From assembly GCA_964017195.1 (NCBI GenBank), contig OZ024890.1, positions 53,299,841-53,363,840 of the forward strand: a stretch of DNA of 64,000 nt, given 5' to 3'. This stretch comes from Siderastrea radians (taxonomy: Eukaryota > Cnidaria > Anthozoa > Scleractinia > Rhizangiidae). Below the pieces are notes generated by a model. It saw only the letters and a program-made list of their open reading frames with translations. It was not told the origin of the DNA and did no database searches. Positions 22,240-34,275 of the stretch are shown here, piece by piece. Positions within the stretch are counted from its first letter, which is position 1, and the number at the start of each line of letters is the position of its first letter. A program made the translations under genes and the position numbers.

Positions 22240-24650
22240 CTGCAAACGAAAAGAACTTTTTAGTACAAGTCGGAGATGATACCGGGCGGCCGTTTGGTTT
22301 TTAAGGACCTCAAGTTTAGTGCTCGAAGGCCCTGACCTTGGAGCACGGAGAGTAGTATTGAGGTAGTATTGAGCTCGATTAAGCAAAAATTTGACATGAT
22401 CAGTGGCTTCCTGTGACGTCATCCAGGGGTAAAGAAATACGCTTGGATTGGTGGCAATTTGAGAAGTTTATGACAGCCCCCTCAACTGTACCTTGCTGAT
22501 ATAAAGACAACTGACAGGAGGTAATACTGCAAGCATTCGCCATTCATTAGATAGAACATATACGACCTCGCTCAACCCCGTTTTATGTTTTGGTGAAAGG
22601 AAGACTTAAGAATCAGGAAGTTTAATTCTAAAGACGGCAGTGAACATAACTAAAGCCTCTGATTGGTTATTCTTGGATGTCAGCTGACTCTTCACTTATA
22701 CCCCCACGTGGCTCCGTGCATCTCGACGATTTAAACAACAGAAGGCACCTTCCCCTTCATAACACTGATTGGTGTTCCACTCATTAAACTAGTAATAGTT
22801 GACACTACAGCTGCCCCCACTGTTAAGAGATTTTGTGATCGTATTCATTGACTTTGAAGGTTTCCTTTTTCTTGATTTACTTAAAAATACTTTTTTGTGG
22901 TATTTATTTTTCTGTAGTATAATTTAGGTTTTAGATTGTTTCTGCAGAAGCAGGCCAAGTTGAGATTAGTACTCAGTTCATTGCTAAGAGGTTCGGGGGT
23001 GGAAGGGGAATAATGAATAATGAATAACGGGTTGAATCAGTAAATGAATAGGAAATATTCAGAGTTTGAACATTAGGAATAATGAATAACTCAGTTCTTT
23101 AAAGGGATAATGAATATCGCACATGTTGTGTGCACTCTACTCTGTAAAATCTTTGTCCTTAGTCGCCCCATGTAACAGAATCCCGAATCTGGAATCCGCG
23201 ACATTAAAAATAAAAATGCTGGTAAAATTCTAGAAATGGGATTACTGAAATACACTTTTGATAACAAAATATCAGTGACGAATGAATGCAATGCAGTGCA
23301 AAGAGGAGAATTTCCCTCTATTCAAATTTTACTGCCCATAAAAAAATACGAATTATAAATTTTTTAAAATCCCCTCGACCTCTTCCTTGGAATCATTTTT
23401 TGCCTCGCCCCAACCCTCTGTCAGCTTCATTATTCAAGATGGCGGCATATCGGATTATTCATCGCTCGCCCAGCAAAATACGCCTGCTTTGCAATACTGC
23501 CTGTATTGTAGAGAATTGATTGCAGCTTTTTTGTAAAAATTTAGAAACGTTTTTGTGCCGTTTGAATATCGTCTGAACTTAACGAGACATCACTCGAATT
23601 GCCGTTTTGAGTTTCTCCTCAAAAAGGCCCCAGCTGAGGTGTTTGCAGCTTACAGCTAATTCGCCTGGATCCTTAATATTTATTCAGCTGATTTACCAAA
23701 TGGCATGTCAAGCGTTAGTCTTTTCTTAGACTTTCACGTCTACGTTTTAAAACAATTTGAAAGAAAAAGTGTGTGTACCAAATTTTTATTGTCTTATGCT
23801 ACCAGGAAGATGATAAATTCAACTGATTTTTGGATTCCATTCAATTTTCTGTTTTACCTTTAGTAATTCCACGGAAGGTACATTGTAAATGATTACACCA
23901 GTGATTGTTTTTAAAAACAACATTTGGCTGTTAAAATGTTTGCAGAGAAAGCTTTCGTTTAAGCCAAAGTTCAGTTTCCGGCTTACCATCAGTACGCATG
24001 CAGCTTTTCTCGCTGATATTTAAGCCCCCTAAATCTTGAAACTAAACAATAATAACCACAAATATGACATTAGGCACGACGCCCAACATTTCATTTTTTC
24101 CCCGCTAGTCGATCAGGTTGTTTGAGGTCTCTTTCTTTTCAAACAAAAACTGTTTAACTCAACTAAACATTTGACAACTAAACAACTTGCAATAGCTTCA
24201 AAGCAAAGTGTAGGAAACGTGACATTAGTCTGCATTAGTTAACCACCAAAAAAGGCTACGAAGCAACCTTCGATTCGAGAAGAAAAAACAATTCACTTCA
24301 GAATTTATTACGCTGCCACAGGGCCTATACAGTCCTCGCCATACATTTCGGCTAGAACTAATAGTACTGAACTGGACCATCAAAAGGATAAAGAAAGTTA
24401 TTCGGGACTTGGGCATCCCTCTTTTGTTTGCGATTGTATTTCTCTACAAAACTTACCTTAATGGAAATAGCTTTGTAGTGGCTCCTGATCAAACGAGAGC
24501 TAACGAGGGAAGAAACCATCTGCATCAATTTACAGGATAAAAAAGTGTTTTTCTTCGTGTTTGAATAACGATGAGTTATGAAAAATAGTTGATGGCTCAA
24601 TAACCATAATATTAACGAAAACACACATTTGGCAGCACGTCATATTGAAA
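22240..24650. repeat. Upstream spacer of GPCR unit 1 (U block)
   Basis: No gene. The block closely matches 29,480-31,700 and 34,520-36,470 in order and direction, except for small indels. Landmarks are gaataatgaataatgaataa near 23,010, tcaagatggcggcatatcgg near 23,434 and the actttcacgtctacgtttta segment. It lies upstream of the minus-strand GPCR and so probably includes its promoter and 5' leader. Confidence 0.7.
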
Positions 24651-24782
24651 CCTTAAGGTAGCCTCCCACGCAGTCGTTTTTAGGGTAGTCGTATTACCCT
24701 CCTACCCACAAACGCCTCGTTTGTGTGGAGGAGGGTAACACGACTCCCCTTAAAACGACTGCGTGGGAGGCTAACCTTAAGG
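24651..24782. mobile_element. Hairpin MITE, ends ggtagcctcccacgcagtcg
   Basis: ccttaaggtagcctcccacg at the left and cgtgggaggctaaccttaag at the right are inverted; inner parts also pair (gagggtaa). A shorter version is at 36,668-36,772 in unit 3. In unit 2 the region has been deleted. Confidence 0.75.
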
Positions 24783-25165
24783 AGGCTCGCAATAGTTTTT
24801 TTGGCCTTGGAGTGTGTCTTTTGAAGTCAAAATTTCGCATAGAAGATGAACTTCGATTTCCTTGATACTACACCACCTTTTCAACAAATGATCAAAGTTT
24901 ATTTTCTCACTGGTTTCCTAGCAACAGCTGTCACCATAGCAACGGTAATGGACAACCCTCAATTTAAATAATGTTGAAGATCTCGAAAACTAGTCAGACA
25001 CTTTATGACGAAACTTGAACTATTTGAACTACTCAACCTACACAACTTGTATACGAAATTAGGGAAAAATCTGTAAGAGCGTTTTCACGTAAATCATGAT
25101 TCATTTTTTACGGGCTGATTTCGGTCATTCGTGCAATTTTCTCCAATATTTCATAAAAGATAAAA

Positions 25166-25925
25166 CTTAACACTTTCTCTTTTTAGCTGAAGGATCTTTT
25201 ATGATATCAAAGCATTCTTAATGTACATTGAGCTTCCTAGGTGGCTGCGATTTTAAGATATTTATATTTAAAAACTGCTGACATGCAGCGCAAATCAGCC
25301 AAAAAGTCCGTAATTTGCATAAATAGAAATATTTGTAAACTGCCCTTACAGATTTTTCTCTTAAATTGATTGACGTTAGAAAAATAATTCTTTTTGATGT
25401 TCCAGCAAGTTTTAGGCTAAATAAACACTTCGTTTATTAGATAAGAAGGCTGAATCTCGGTCAGGTTTCAGTCGTTATTAACTTTCATCGAGCAACAGTA
25501 TTATTTTGTTTTTTTCTCGGTTATTCACGTGCAATGAATATTTATATACGCTGCGCTTGTGTCCTCTCGTGCATTTAGAATTACTTCTCATATTTTTTTA
25601 TTAATGTTTATTCAGCCTAAAACTTGCTGCAAAATCAAAAAGAATTATTATTCTAACGTTAACTGTAATCCAGTTGTGTTTTCTTGTTGAAACTAAAAAT
25701 GTGCTACTATTTTAATGAAACCGCGTTTATTTAGTAAGCAGCAGTAAGACTTTACTCCATCCAATTATATTTTTCTGTAATAATTTCCAATTTAGTAAGA
25801 ATAAATATTTTAGCAGTTTTTAAATATAAATATCTTAAAATCGCAGCCACCTAGGAAGCTCAATGTCCATTAAGAATGATTTGATATCATAAAAGGTCCT
25901 TCAACTGAAAAGAGGAAGTGTTAAG
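25166..25925. mobile_element. Inverted-repeat element in spacer of unit 1
   Basis: The left arm from cttaacactttctcttt inward (gagcttcctaggtggctgcg, cttgctgg/aacatcaaaaag) is inverted in the right arm ending aagaggaagtgttaag. The arms match over at least 120 bp, and a further inner block pairs at 25,370-25,430 with 25,606-25,665. Another sequence (25,675-25,810) has been inserted in the right arm; its inverted copy is at 26,836-26,965. Units 2 and 3 carry partial versions. No coding capacity. Confidence 0.55.
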
Positions 25926-26487
25926 CTACTTTGGTTCAATTAAATATCTCTGCTTCCTCCATTAGCCTTCACGTCACATTTTGGAGAAAATAGCTTCGCT
26001 TCCGCAACAGGGAGGTTCGGTTGGCATCATTCTGCCTTGTCTGCTTTATTTTCCATATCAGAAGTATGCCATTTAGCTGCAGCAGTAAAGGTACGATTAA
26101 GATAGGCGCGAAATACTAACTTTGCGTCCAGGGTCTTTGGGATGTGCAGTCCACCTTTCGCAAGTTGTTTTCTTCTCGGTAACCGGGTTGAAATCTCCCA
26201 TGTGAAAGAAAGACAAAATTCGTCCCGCTAACCGAGCCAGCCCGGTTACCGAGCTCATATGGAGAGGCCCTAACCCTGTTTTTTAGTGCCACCCCGTTCG
26301 AAAGCTTTTGCCTCTTTCTTACGCACCACTTTATTTATAGCCTCACATCCAACGTACACTTGTGTAATGATTGTTAATTAATGCAGTGAATCACAGTAGG
26401 CAATCTTAAGGTGTTCCCCACCTTGAAGCTACTTTTTTAAAACTGTTGATATATAATTGCCATCTAGTCTGAAATCTTCTCTTTGGG

Positions 26488-26720
26488 TAGACTACGAGCA
26501 GTCTCTCTTTCCGCTCAGGGATAGTCGAGGAAAACGAACAAGCGAGAGAGCGCGAAATCAATCTGCCGCGTTGAAACGTGACACGCGTGTCGAGCGGCTA
26601 GTACTAGCAAGCCGGCTCGACACGCGCGTCACGTTCAACGCAGCAGGCGATCTTCGCGCTCGCTCGCTTGTTCGTTTCCCTCGACTGTCCCTGAGTGCAA
26701 AGAGAGACTGCTAACAGAAA
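26488..26720. mobile_element. Palindromic MITE with 9-bp target duplication
   Basis: Almost the whole element folds on itself. gcagtctctctttccgctca (from 26,498) pairs with the segment ending tgcaaagagagactgc (26,711), and the centre cgtgtcgagc...gccggctcgacacg is a second palindrome around ctagtactag. The flanks carry the direct repeat CTCTTTGGG (26,479-26,487 and 26,721-26,729). Copies: 32,533-32,745 in unit 3, and only the right half after 27,546. Confidence 0.8.
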
Positions 26721-28535
26721 CTCTTTGGGCATTATTGTTTGTTTAAGCTGTATCATTATATTTCTTAGTTCTGTATCTCAGGTTATTCCTTAAATACATC
26801 AAAACTTGGGATCATAGAAAACATTTACCATATTTATTCTTACTAAATTGGAAATTATTACATAAAAATATAATTGGATGGAGTAAAGTCTTACTGCTGC
26901 TCACTAAATAAACGCGGTTTCATTAAAATAGTAGCACATTTTTAGTTTCAACAAGAAAACACAACTAGATTACAGTTTTCCAGATTTGTCTCAGTGATTT
27001 CTAACAACGGAGACAAACAAAGTAATGACCCAATCATACCTGGAAGTAAATACACGTAATTAGCGCCAAGGGCGGGAAAACGCGTGCAAGCAAATTATCA
27101 TGGGCTTTTGTTTACTTCTGATTGGCTGAAAAAGTCGTACGAAATCACGCTTTAACCAATCACATAGCGTAGTAAAGCATTACTGCAAAGCAAACGCACA
27201 TAACTCAATTCGACAGTCAATTGAAAACCGGTCTATATATCCACTATGTTCGCTACAATGCGGATCTCAGTTACCGTATTCACTTTAATTTGCCCTAGCC
27301 ACTTGGTGCCGCATGCACGTAAAGTAATACAAGAAATATCTCTTGTATTCCTTGCGGATCTCCCTCAAGAGCCCTTGAACGATCGGATTTAAACACGCGT
27401 GAAGGCAATCGAGAATATCTGAGAATTTAAAGATCAATTTTGCGACTTCTAACCCCTGTTTGCCTCCAAAGTCAAGTAAAAGCCAAGCGATTTGACCAGG
27501 AAGCAAACAAATAGTGAACAGGATCACAATCATGGCGAGCGTCTCGAAATCATCTGCCGCGTTGAAACGTGACACGCGTGTCGAGCCGCTAGTACTAGTA
27601 AGCCGGCTCGACACGCGCGTCACGTTCAACGCAGCAGGCGATCTTCGCGCTCGCTCGCTTGTTCGTTTCCCGCGACTGTCCCTGAGTGCAAAGAGAGACT
27701 GCTAATAGAAACTCTTTGGGCAGTATTGTTTGTTTAAGCTGTATCATTATATTTCTTAGTTCTGTATCTCAGGTTATTCCTTAAATACATCAAAACTTGG
27801 GATCATAGAAAACATTTACCATATTTATTCTTACTAAATTGGAAATTATTACAGAAAAATATAATTGGATGGAGTAAAGTCTTACTGCTGCTTACTAAAT
27901 AAACGCGGTTTCATTAAAATAGTAGCACATTTTTAGTTTCAACAAGAAAACACAACTGGATTACAGTTTTCCAGATTTGTCTCAGTGATTTCTAACAACG
28001 GAGACAAACAAAGTAATGACCCAATCATACCTGGAAGTAAATACACGTAATTAGCGCCAAGGGCGGGAAAACGCGTGCAAGCAAATTATCATGGGCTTTT
28101 GTTTACTTCTGATTGGCTGAAAAAGTCGTACGAAATCACGCTTTAACCAATCACATAGCGTAGTAAAGCATTACTGCAAAGCAAACGCACATAACTCAAT
28201 TCGACAGTCAATTGAAAACCGGTCTATATATCCACTATGTTCGCTACAATGCGGATCTCAGTTACCGTATTCACTTTAATTTGCCCTAGCCACTTGGTGC
28301 CGCATGCACGTAAAGTAATACAAGAAATATCTCTTGTATTCCTTGCGGATCTCCCTCAAGAGCCCTTGAACGATCGGATTTACACACGCGTGAAGGCAAT
28401 CGAGAATATCTGAGAATTTAAAGATCAATTTTGCGACTTCTAACCCCTGTTTGCCTCCAAAGTCAAGTAAAAGCCAAGCGATTTGACCAGGAAGCAAACA
28501 AATAGTGAACAGGATCACAATCATGGCGAGCGTCT
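26553..28535. repeat. 991-bp tandem duplication
   Basis: Sequence from about 26,553 to 27,543 is repeated directly at about 27,544-28,535 with an offset of 991 bp (for example ggttattccttaaatacatc at 26,781 and 27,772; the GPCR stop at 27,285 and 28,276). The junction near 27,543 joins GPCR coding DNA (gcgagcgtct) to the palindromic MITE (cgaaatcatctgccgcg). Confidence 0.85.
27285..27629 (-). pseudogene. Truncated GPCR (TM6-TM7 and tail) fused to MITE sequence
   Basis: The last ~84 codons match the C-terminus of copy 2 from TM6 (AMIVILFTICLLPGQ) through NPIVQ to the stop. One difference is clear: HACLNP in place of HACVNP. Upstream of ETLAM the frame runs without a stop into the palindromic MITE, giving a 114-residue open chimera that begins MNVTRVSSRL. 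It arose at the 991-bp tandem duplication junction. TM1-TM5 are missing, so it cannot be a receptor. Whether it is expressed is unknown. Confidence 0.85.
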
Positions 28536-29232
28536 TGATGGCTTCCATGTTCTCTTTCCGTCTCTTCTGTTCCTTTTTCTTCTTTACTTCGGATAAAGAG
28601 TTCTGAAGGGCTGTAGAACGCCATAGGTAGATCCCAACTCTAATATATGCCACAGAGATGATAAACAACGGCAACAAAAACTGCAGTATAGAGAGAGCGA
28701 GTGTGTAGGCTTTACGGTGATTCAAGGAAGGCCAGTTCTCGTAGCAGACTCCGTCGTCAACTTTTGCAACGATTGATAGCGGTAACATTATTATCAAGGA
28801 GGAAATCCAGATGAAGGCGATCCAAATGTGAGCACTGCACTTCTTCATCTTGGATTTGAAAGGGTTTGTAATGTATTTGCAGCGAACAATAGCCATAGAA
28901 GTGATTGAGAACATGCTTGAGAAATAGCAGGTTGATACCAGAAGTGGAACCAATCGACAAAAATACACGGTTTTGTAAATCCCTTTCAGGTGCTCGTAGA
29001 TGGATATCGGCATGAAAAGTACGACAAAGCTGAAATCAGAGATTCCAAGACTCAAGATAAAAAGATCGTATACTGATTTTTTGTGTCTCTTGCCTGCAAT
29101 CACGGCAATAACCAGACTGTTACCGCAAAAGCCGATGACAAGAGTAAAGATGTAGAAGCCAAGTTGAACATTTCTTTCCGTTGCACTAGGCAGTGCGACG
29201 TCGGTGATGTTCGACATGGTGTTGTTCAACAT
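28276..29232 (-). CDS. Class A GPCR, copy 2
   Basis: Intact 318-residue receptor on one exon. Visible landmarks: N-glycosylation sites N3 and N8; TM1 GFCGNSLVI with N38; TM2 GISDF with D66; Cys92; VRC at 116-118 where DRY is usual; W142 in TM4; loop Cys163 in VCYENWP; P188 in TM5. A very basic third intracellular loop (KKKKEQKRRKEN) follows, then CLLPGQIAW in TM6 (P248), and NP at 285-286 followed by IVQ, not xxY. The basic C-tail ends RHQVARAN. The family fits neuropeptide-type class A receptors; the ligand is unknown. ATG 29,232 directly follows an A-run. A 5' UTR acceptor (ttcgtttgcag) lies about 245 bp upstream. The predicted protein differs from copy 3 only at residue 52 (Lys/Arg). Confidence 0.9.
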   Translation of the reverse strand: MLNNTMSNITDVALPSATERNVQLGFYIFTLVIGFCGNSLVIAVIAGKRHKKSVYDLFILSLGISDFSFVVLFMPISIYEHLKGIYKTVYFCRLVPLLVSTCYFSSMFSITSMAIVRCKYITNPFKSKMKKCSAHIWIAFIWISSLIIMLPLSIVAKVDDGVCYENWPSLNHRKAYTLALSILQFLLPLFIISVAYIRVGIYLWRSTALQNSLSEVKKKKEQKRRKENMEAIKTLAMIVILFTICLLPGQIAWLLLDFGGKQGLEVAKLIFKFSDILDCLHACVNPIVQGLLREIRKEYKRYFLYYFTCMRHQVARAN

Positions 29233-31700
29233 TTTTTTTTTTGGAAAAGGCCAGCGGTTCTTGTTCCAGCTCTCAGTTCCAAATTGAGACTTTCCGTCGG
29301 TATTCGCTACTTTAGGGCCTCAATTTATTTTTGTCTTGGCTGTGTACCACTTTACCAAGTATACAAACTCCCATAAACAAACCCTGTCAGGGTATATTTC
29401 AGAAGTAAATTATGTCAGCTAAACCTGCAGCTGTTTGCAGCTGTTCTAGTTTGTGTGCCGTGGGTAATTCACCAAACCTGCAAACGAAAAGAACTTGTTA
29501 CAAGTCGCAGATGATACCGAGCGGCCGTTTTGTTTTTAAGGACCTCAAGTTTAGTGCTCGAGGGCCCTGACCTTGGGGCACGGTGATTAGTTAGATTGCA
29601 GCTTTTGTGGCAATGTATAACCAGTATTATTGAGCTCGATTAAGCATCCAGGCGTCATCCAGGGGTAAAGAAATATGCGTGGGTTGGTGGCAATGGGATC
29701 AGTTTATGCCACCCCCCCCCCCCTCCCACCTAACTTTACCTTGCTGATACAAAGAAAACCGACAGGAGGTAATACTGCAAGCATGAAACGTTGAGACTCA
29801 GAGAACTGTTCATGAGATAAAACATATACGACCCTGCTCAACTCCGTTTTATGTTTTGGTGAAAGGAAGTCTTAAGAATCAGGAAGTTCAATTCTAAAGA
29901 CGGAAGTGAACCCAGTAAAGCCTCTGATAGGTCATTCTTGGATGTCAGCTGACTCTTCACTTATACCCCCACGTCGCTCCGTGCATCTCAGGGATTTAAA
30001 CAACAGAGGAGCCTTCCCCTTCATAACACTGATTGGTTTTCCACTCATTAAACTAGTAATAGTTGACACTACAGCTGCCCCCACAGTTAAGAGATTTTGT
30101 GATCGTATTCATTGACTTTGAAGGTTTCCTTTTTCTTGATTTACTTAAAAATACTTTTTTGTGGTATTTATTTTTCTGTAGTATAATTTAGGTTTTAGAT
30201 TGTTTCTGCAGAAGCAGGCCAAGTTGAGATTAGTACTCAGTCCATTGCTAAGAGGTTCGGGGGTGGAAGAGGAATAATGAATAATGAATAACGAGTTAAA
30301 TCAGTAAATGAACAAGGAATATTCAGAGTTTGAACATTAGGAATAATGAATAACTCAGTTCTTTAAAGGGATAATGAATATCGCACATGTTGTGTGCACT
30401 CTACTCTGTAAAATCTTTGTCCTTAGTCGCCTCAGTAACAGAATCCCGAATCCGGAATCCACGAAATTAAAATAAAAATGCTGGTAAAATTCTAGAAATG
30501 GGATTACTGAAATACACTTTTGATAACAAAATATCCGTGACGAATAAATGCAATGCAGTGCAAAGAGGAGAATTTCCCTGTATTCAAATTTTGCTGCCCA
30601 TTAAAAAATACGAATTATAAATTTTAATCCAATCGCCCTCTCCCTTGGAATCATTTTTTGCCTCACCCCAACCCTCTGTCAGCTTCATTATCCAAGATGG
30701 CGGCATATCGGATTATTCATCGCTCTCCCAGCAAAATACGCCTGCTTTGCAATACTGCCTGTGTTGTAGAGAATTGATTGCAGCTTTTTTGTAAAAATTT
30801 AGAAACGTTTTTGTGCCGTTTGAATATCGTCTGAACTTAACGAGGCATCACTCGAATTGTCGTTTTGAGTTTCTCCTCAAAAAGGCCCCAGCTGAGGTGT
30901 TTGCAGCTTACAGCTAATTCGCCTGGATCCTTAATATTTATTCAGCTGATTTACCAAATGGCATGTCAAGCGTTAGTATTTTCTTAGACTTTCACGTCTA
31001 CGTTTTAAAATAATTTGCAGAAAAAGTGTGCGTAGCAAATTTTCATTGTCTTACGCTACCAGGAAGATGATAAATTCAACTGATTTTTGGATTCCATTCA
31101 ATTTTCTGTTTTACCTTTAGTAATTCCACGGAAGGTACATTGTAAATGATTACACCAGTGATTTTTTTTAAACAACATTTGGCTGTTAAAATGTTTGCAG
31201 AGAAAGCTTTCGTTTAAGCCAAAGTTCAGTTTCCGGCTTACCATCAGTACGCATGCAGCTTTTCTCGCTGATATTTAAGCCCCCTAAATCTTGAAACTAA
31301 ACAATAATAACCACAAATATGACATTAGGCACGACGCCCAACATTTCATTTTTTCCCCGCTAGTCGATCAGGTTGTTTGAGGTCTCTTTCTTTTCAAACA
31401 AAAACTGTTTAACTCAACTAAACATTTGACAACTAAACAACTTGCAATAGCTTCAAAGCAAAGTGTAGGAAACGTGACATTAGTCTGCATTAGTTAACCA
31501 CCAAAAAAGGCTAGCAAGGAACCTTCGATTCGAGAAGAAAAAACATTTCACTTCAGAATTTATTACGCTGCCACAGGGCCTATACAGCCCTCACCGTATA
31601 TTTCGGCTAGAACTAATAGTACTGAACTGGCCCATCAAAAGGATAAAAAAAGTTATTCGGGACTTGGGCATCCCTCTTTTGTTTGCGATTGTATTTCTCT
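29233..31700. repeat. Upstream spacer of GPCR unit 2 (leader plus U block)
   Basis: 29,233-29,480 is the transcribed-looking leader, ending at the acceptor. The rest matches 22,430-24,440 and 34,700-36,440. Sequence after the shared ttgcgattgtatttctct (near 31,700) jumps directly to ttattcagcctaaaacttgc, so about 1 kb or more present in unit 1 is deleted here. No other gene is visible. Confidence 0.7.
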
Positions 31701-33318
31701 TTTATTCAGCCTAAAACTTGCTGGAACATCAAAAAGAATTATTATTCTAACGTCAATCAATTTAAGAGAAAAATCTGTAAGGGCAGTTCACAAATATTTC
31801 TATTGATGCAAATTACGGACTTGTTGGCTGATTTGCGCTGCATTTTAGCAGTTTTTAAATATAAATATCTTAAAATCGCAGCCACCAAGGAAGCTCAATG
31901 TACATTAAGAGTGATTTGATATCATAAAAGGTCCTTCAATTGAAAAGAGGAAGTGTTAAGCTACTTTGGTTCAATTAAATATCTCTGCTTCCTCCATTAG
32001 CCTTCACGTCACATTTTGGAGAAAATAGCTTCGCTTCCGCAACAGGGAGGTTCGGTTGGCATCATTCTGCCTTGTCTGCTTTATTTTCCACATCAGAGGT
32101 ATGCCATTTAGCTGCAGCAGTAAAGGTACGATTAAGATAGGCGCGAAATACTAACTTTGCGTCCAGGGTCTTTGGGAAGTGCAGTCCACCTTTCGCAAGT
32201 TGTTTTCCTCTCGGTAACCGGGTTGAAATCTCCCATGTGAAAGAAAGACAAAATTCGTCCCGCTAACCGAGCCAGCCCGGTTACCGAGCTCATATGGAGA
32301 GGCCCTAACCCTGCTTTTTAGTGCCACCCCGTTCGAAAGCTTTTGCCTCTTTCTTACGCACCACTTTATTTATAGCCTCACATCCAACGTACACTTGCGT
32401 AATGATTGTTAATTAATGCAGTGAATCACAGTAGGCAATCTTAAGGTGTTCCCCACCTTGAAGCTACTTTTTTAAAACTGTTGATATATAATTGCCATCT
32501 AGTCTGAAATCTTCTCTTTGGGTAGACTACGAGCAGTCTCTCTTTCCGCTCAGGGATAGTCGAGGAAAACGAACAAGCGAGAGAGCGCGAAATCATCTGC
32601 CGCGTTGAAACGTGACACGCGTGTCGAGCCGCTAGTACTAGTAAGCCGGCTCGACACGCGCGTCACGTTCAACGCAGCAGGCGATCTTCGCGCTCGCTCG
32701 CTTGTTCGTTTCCCTCGACTGTCCCTGAGTGCAAAGAGAGACTGCTAATAGAAACTCTTTGGGCGGTATTGTTTGTTTAAGCTGTATCATTATATTTCTT
32801 AGTTCTGTATCTCAGGTTATTCCTTAAATACATCAAAACTTGGGATCATAGAAAACATTTACCATATTTATTCTTACTAAATTGGAAATTATTACAGAAA
32901 AATATAATTGGATGGAGTAAAGTCTTACTGCTGCTTACTAAATAAACGCGGTTTCATTAAAATAGTAGCACATTTTTAGTTTCAACAAGAAAACACAACT
33001 GGATTACAGTTTTCCAGATTTGTCTCAGTGATTTCTAACAACGGAGACAAACAAAGTAATGACCCAATCATACCTGGAAGTAAATACACGTAATTAGCGC
33101 CAAGGGCGGGAAAACGCGTGCAAGCAAATTATCATGGGCTTTTGTTTACTTCTGATTGGCTGAAAAAGTCGTACGAAATCACGCTTTAACCAATCACATA
33201 GCGTAGTAAAGCATTACTGCAAAGCAAACGCACATAACTCAATTCGACAGTCAATTGAAAACCGGTCTATATATCCACTATGTTCGCTACAATGCGGATC
33301 TCAGTTACCGTATTCACT
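31700..33318. repeat. Downstream spacer of GPCR copy 3 (S block)
   Basis: Matches 25,800-27,284 of unit 1 (for example tcggttggcatcattctgcc, ggtaaccgggttgaaatctc). It includes the palindromic MITE copy at 32,533-32,745 and a ctgattggctg...aaccaatcac inverted pair near 33,150-33,200. No gene. Confidence 0.7.
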
Positions 33319-34275
33319 TTAATTTGCCCTAGCCACTTGGTGCCGCATGCACGTAAAGTAATACAAGAAATATCTCTTGTATTCCTTGCGGATCTCCCTC
33401 AAGAGCCCTTGAACGATCGGATTTACACACGCGTGAAGGCAATCGAGAATATCTGAGAATTTAAAGATCAATTTTGCGACTTCTAACCCCTGTTTGCCTC
33501 CAAAGTCAAGTAAAAGCCAAGCGATTTGACCAGGAAGCAAACAAATAGTGAACAGGATCACAATCATGGCGAGCGTCTTGATGGCTTCCATGTTCTCTTT
33601 CCGTCTCTTCTGTTCCTTTTTCTTCTTTACTTCGGATAAAGAGTTCTGAAGGGCTGTAGAACGCCATAGGTAGATCCCAACTCTAATATATGCCACAGAG
33701 ATGATAAACAACGGCAACAAAAACTGCAGTATAGAGAGAGCGAGTGTGTAGGCTTTACGGTGATTCAAGGAAGGCCAGTTCTCGTAGCAGACTCCGTCGT
33801 CAACTTTTGCAACGATTGATAGCGGTAACATTATTATCAAGGAGGAAATCCAGATGAAGGCGATCCAAATGTGAGCACTGCACTTCTTCATCTTGGATTT
33901 GAAAGGGTTTGTAATGTATTTGCAGCGAACAATAGCCATAGAAGTGATTGAGAACATGCTTGAGAAATAGCAGGTTGATACCAGAAGTGGAACCAATCGA
34001 CAAAAATACACGGTTTTGTAAATCCCTTTCAGGTGCTCGTAGATGGATATCGGCATGAAAAGTACGACAAAGCTGAAATCAGAGATTCCAAGACTCAAGA
34101 TAAAAAGATCGTATACTGATCTTTTGTGTCTCTTGCCTGCAATCACGGCAATAACCAGACTGTTACCGCAAAAGCCGATGACAAGAGTAAAGATGTAGAA
34201 GCCAAGTTGAACATTTCTTTCCGTTGCACTAGGCAGTGCGACGTCGGTGATGTTCGACATGGTGTTGTTCAACAT
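33319..34275 (-). CDS. Class A GPCR, copy 3
   Basis: Intact 318-residue receptor, the direct duplicate of copy 2 at an offset of 5,043 bp. I find a single protein difference, Arg in place of Lys at residue 52 in the first intracellular loop, from a one-base change. It keeps every unusual family feature (VRC in TM3, NPIVQ in TM7, two N-terminal N-glycosylation sites). The leader and the 5' acceptor near 34,520 are also preserved. Near-identity of coding and spacer DNA points to a very recent duplication or gene conversion. An assembly artefact from two haplotypes is possible, but the spacers differ by several indels and substitutions. Confidence 0.9.
   Translation of the reverse strand: MLNNTMSNITDVALPSATERNVQLGFYIFTLVIGFCGNSLVIAVIAGKRHKRSVYDLFILSLGISDFSFVVLFMPISIYEHLKGIYKTVYFCRLVPLLVSTCYFSSMFSITSMAIVRCKYITNPFKSKMKKCSAHIWIAFIWISSLIIMLPLSIVAKVDDGVCYENWPSLNHRKAYTLALSILQFLLPLFIISVAYIRVGIYLWRSTALQNSLSEVKKKKEQKRRKENMEAIKTLAMIVILFTICLLPGQIAWLLLDFGGKQGLEVAKLIFKFSDILDCLHACVNPIVQGLLREIRKEYKRYFLYYFTCMRHQVARAN

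Noticed and set aside
28757..28960. Opposite-frame ORFs inside the GPCR genes
   Set aside because: Shadow frames of real coding sequence, repeated identically in each copy.
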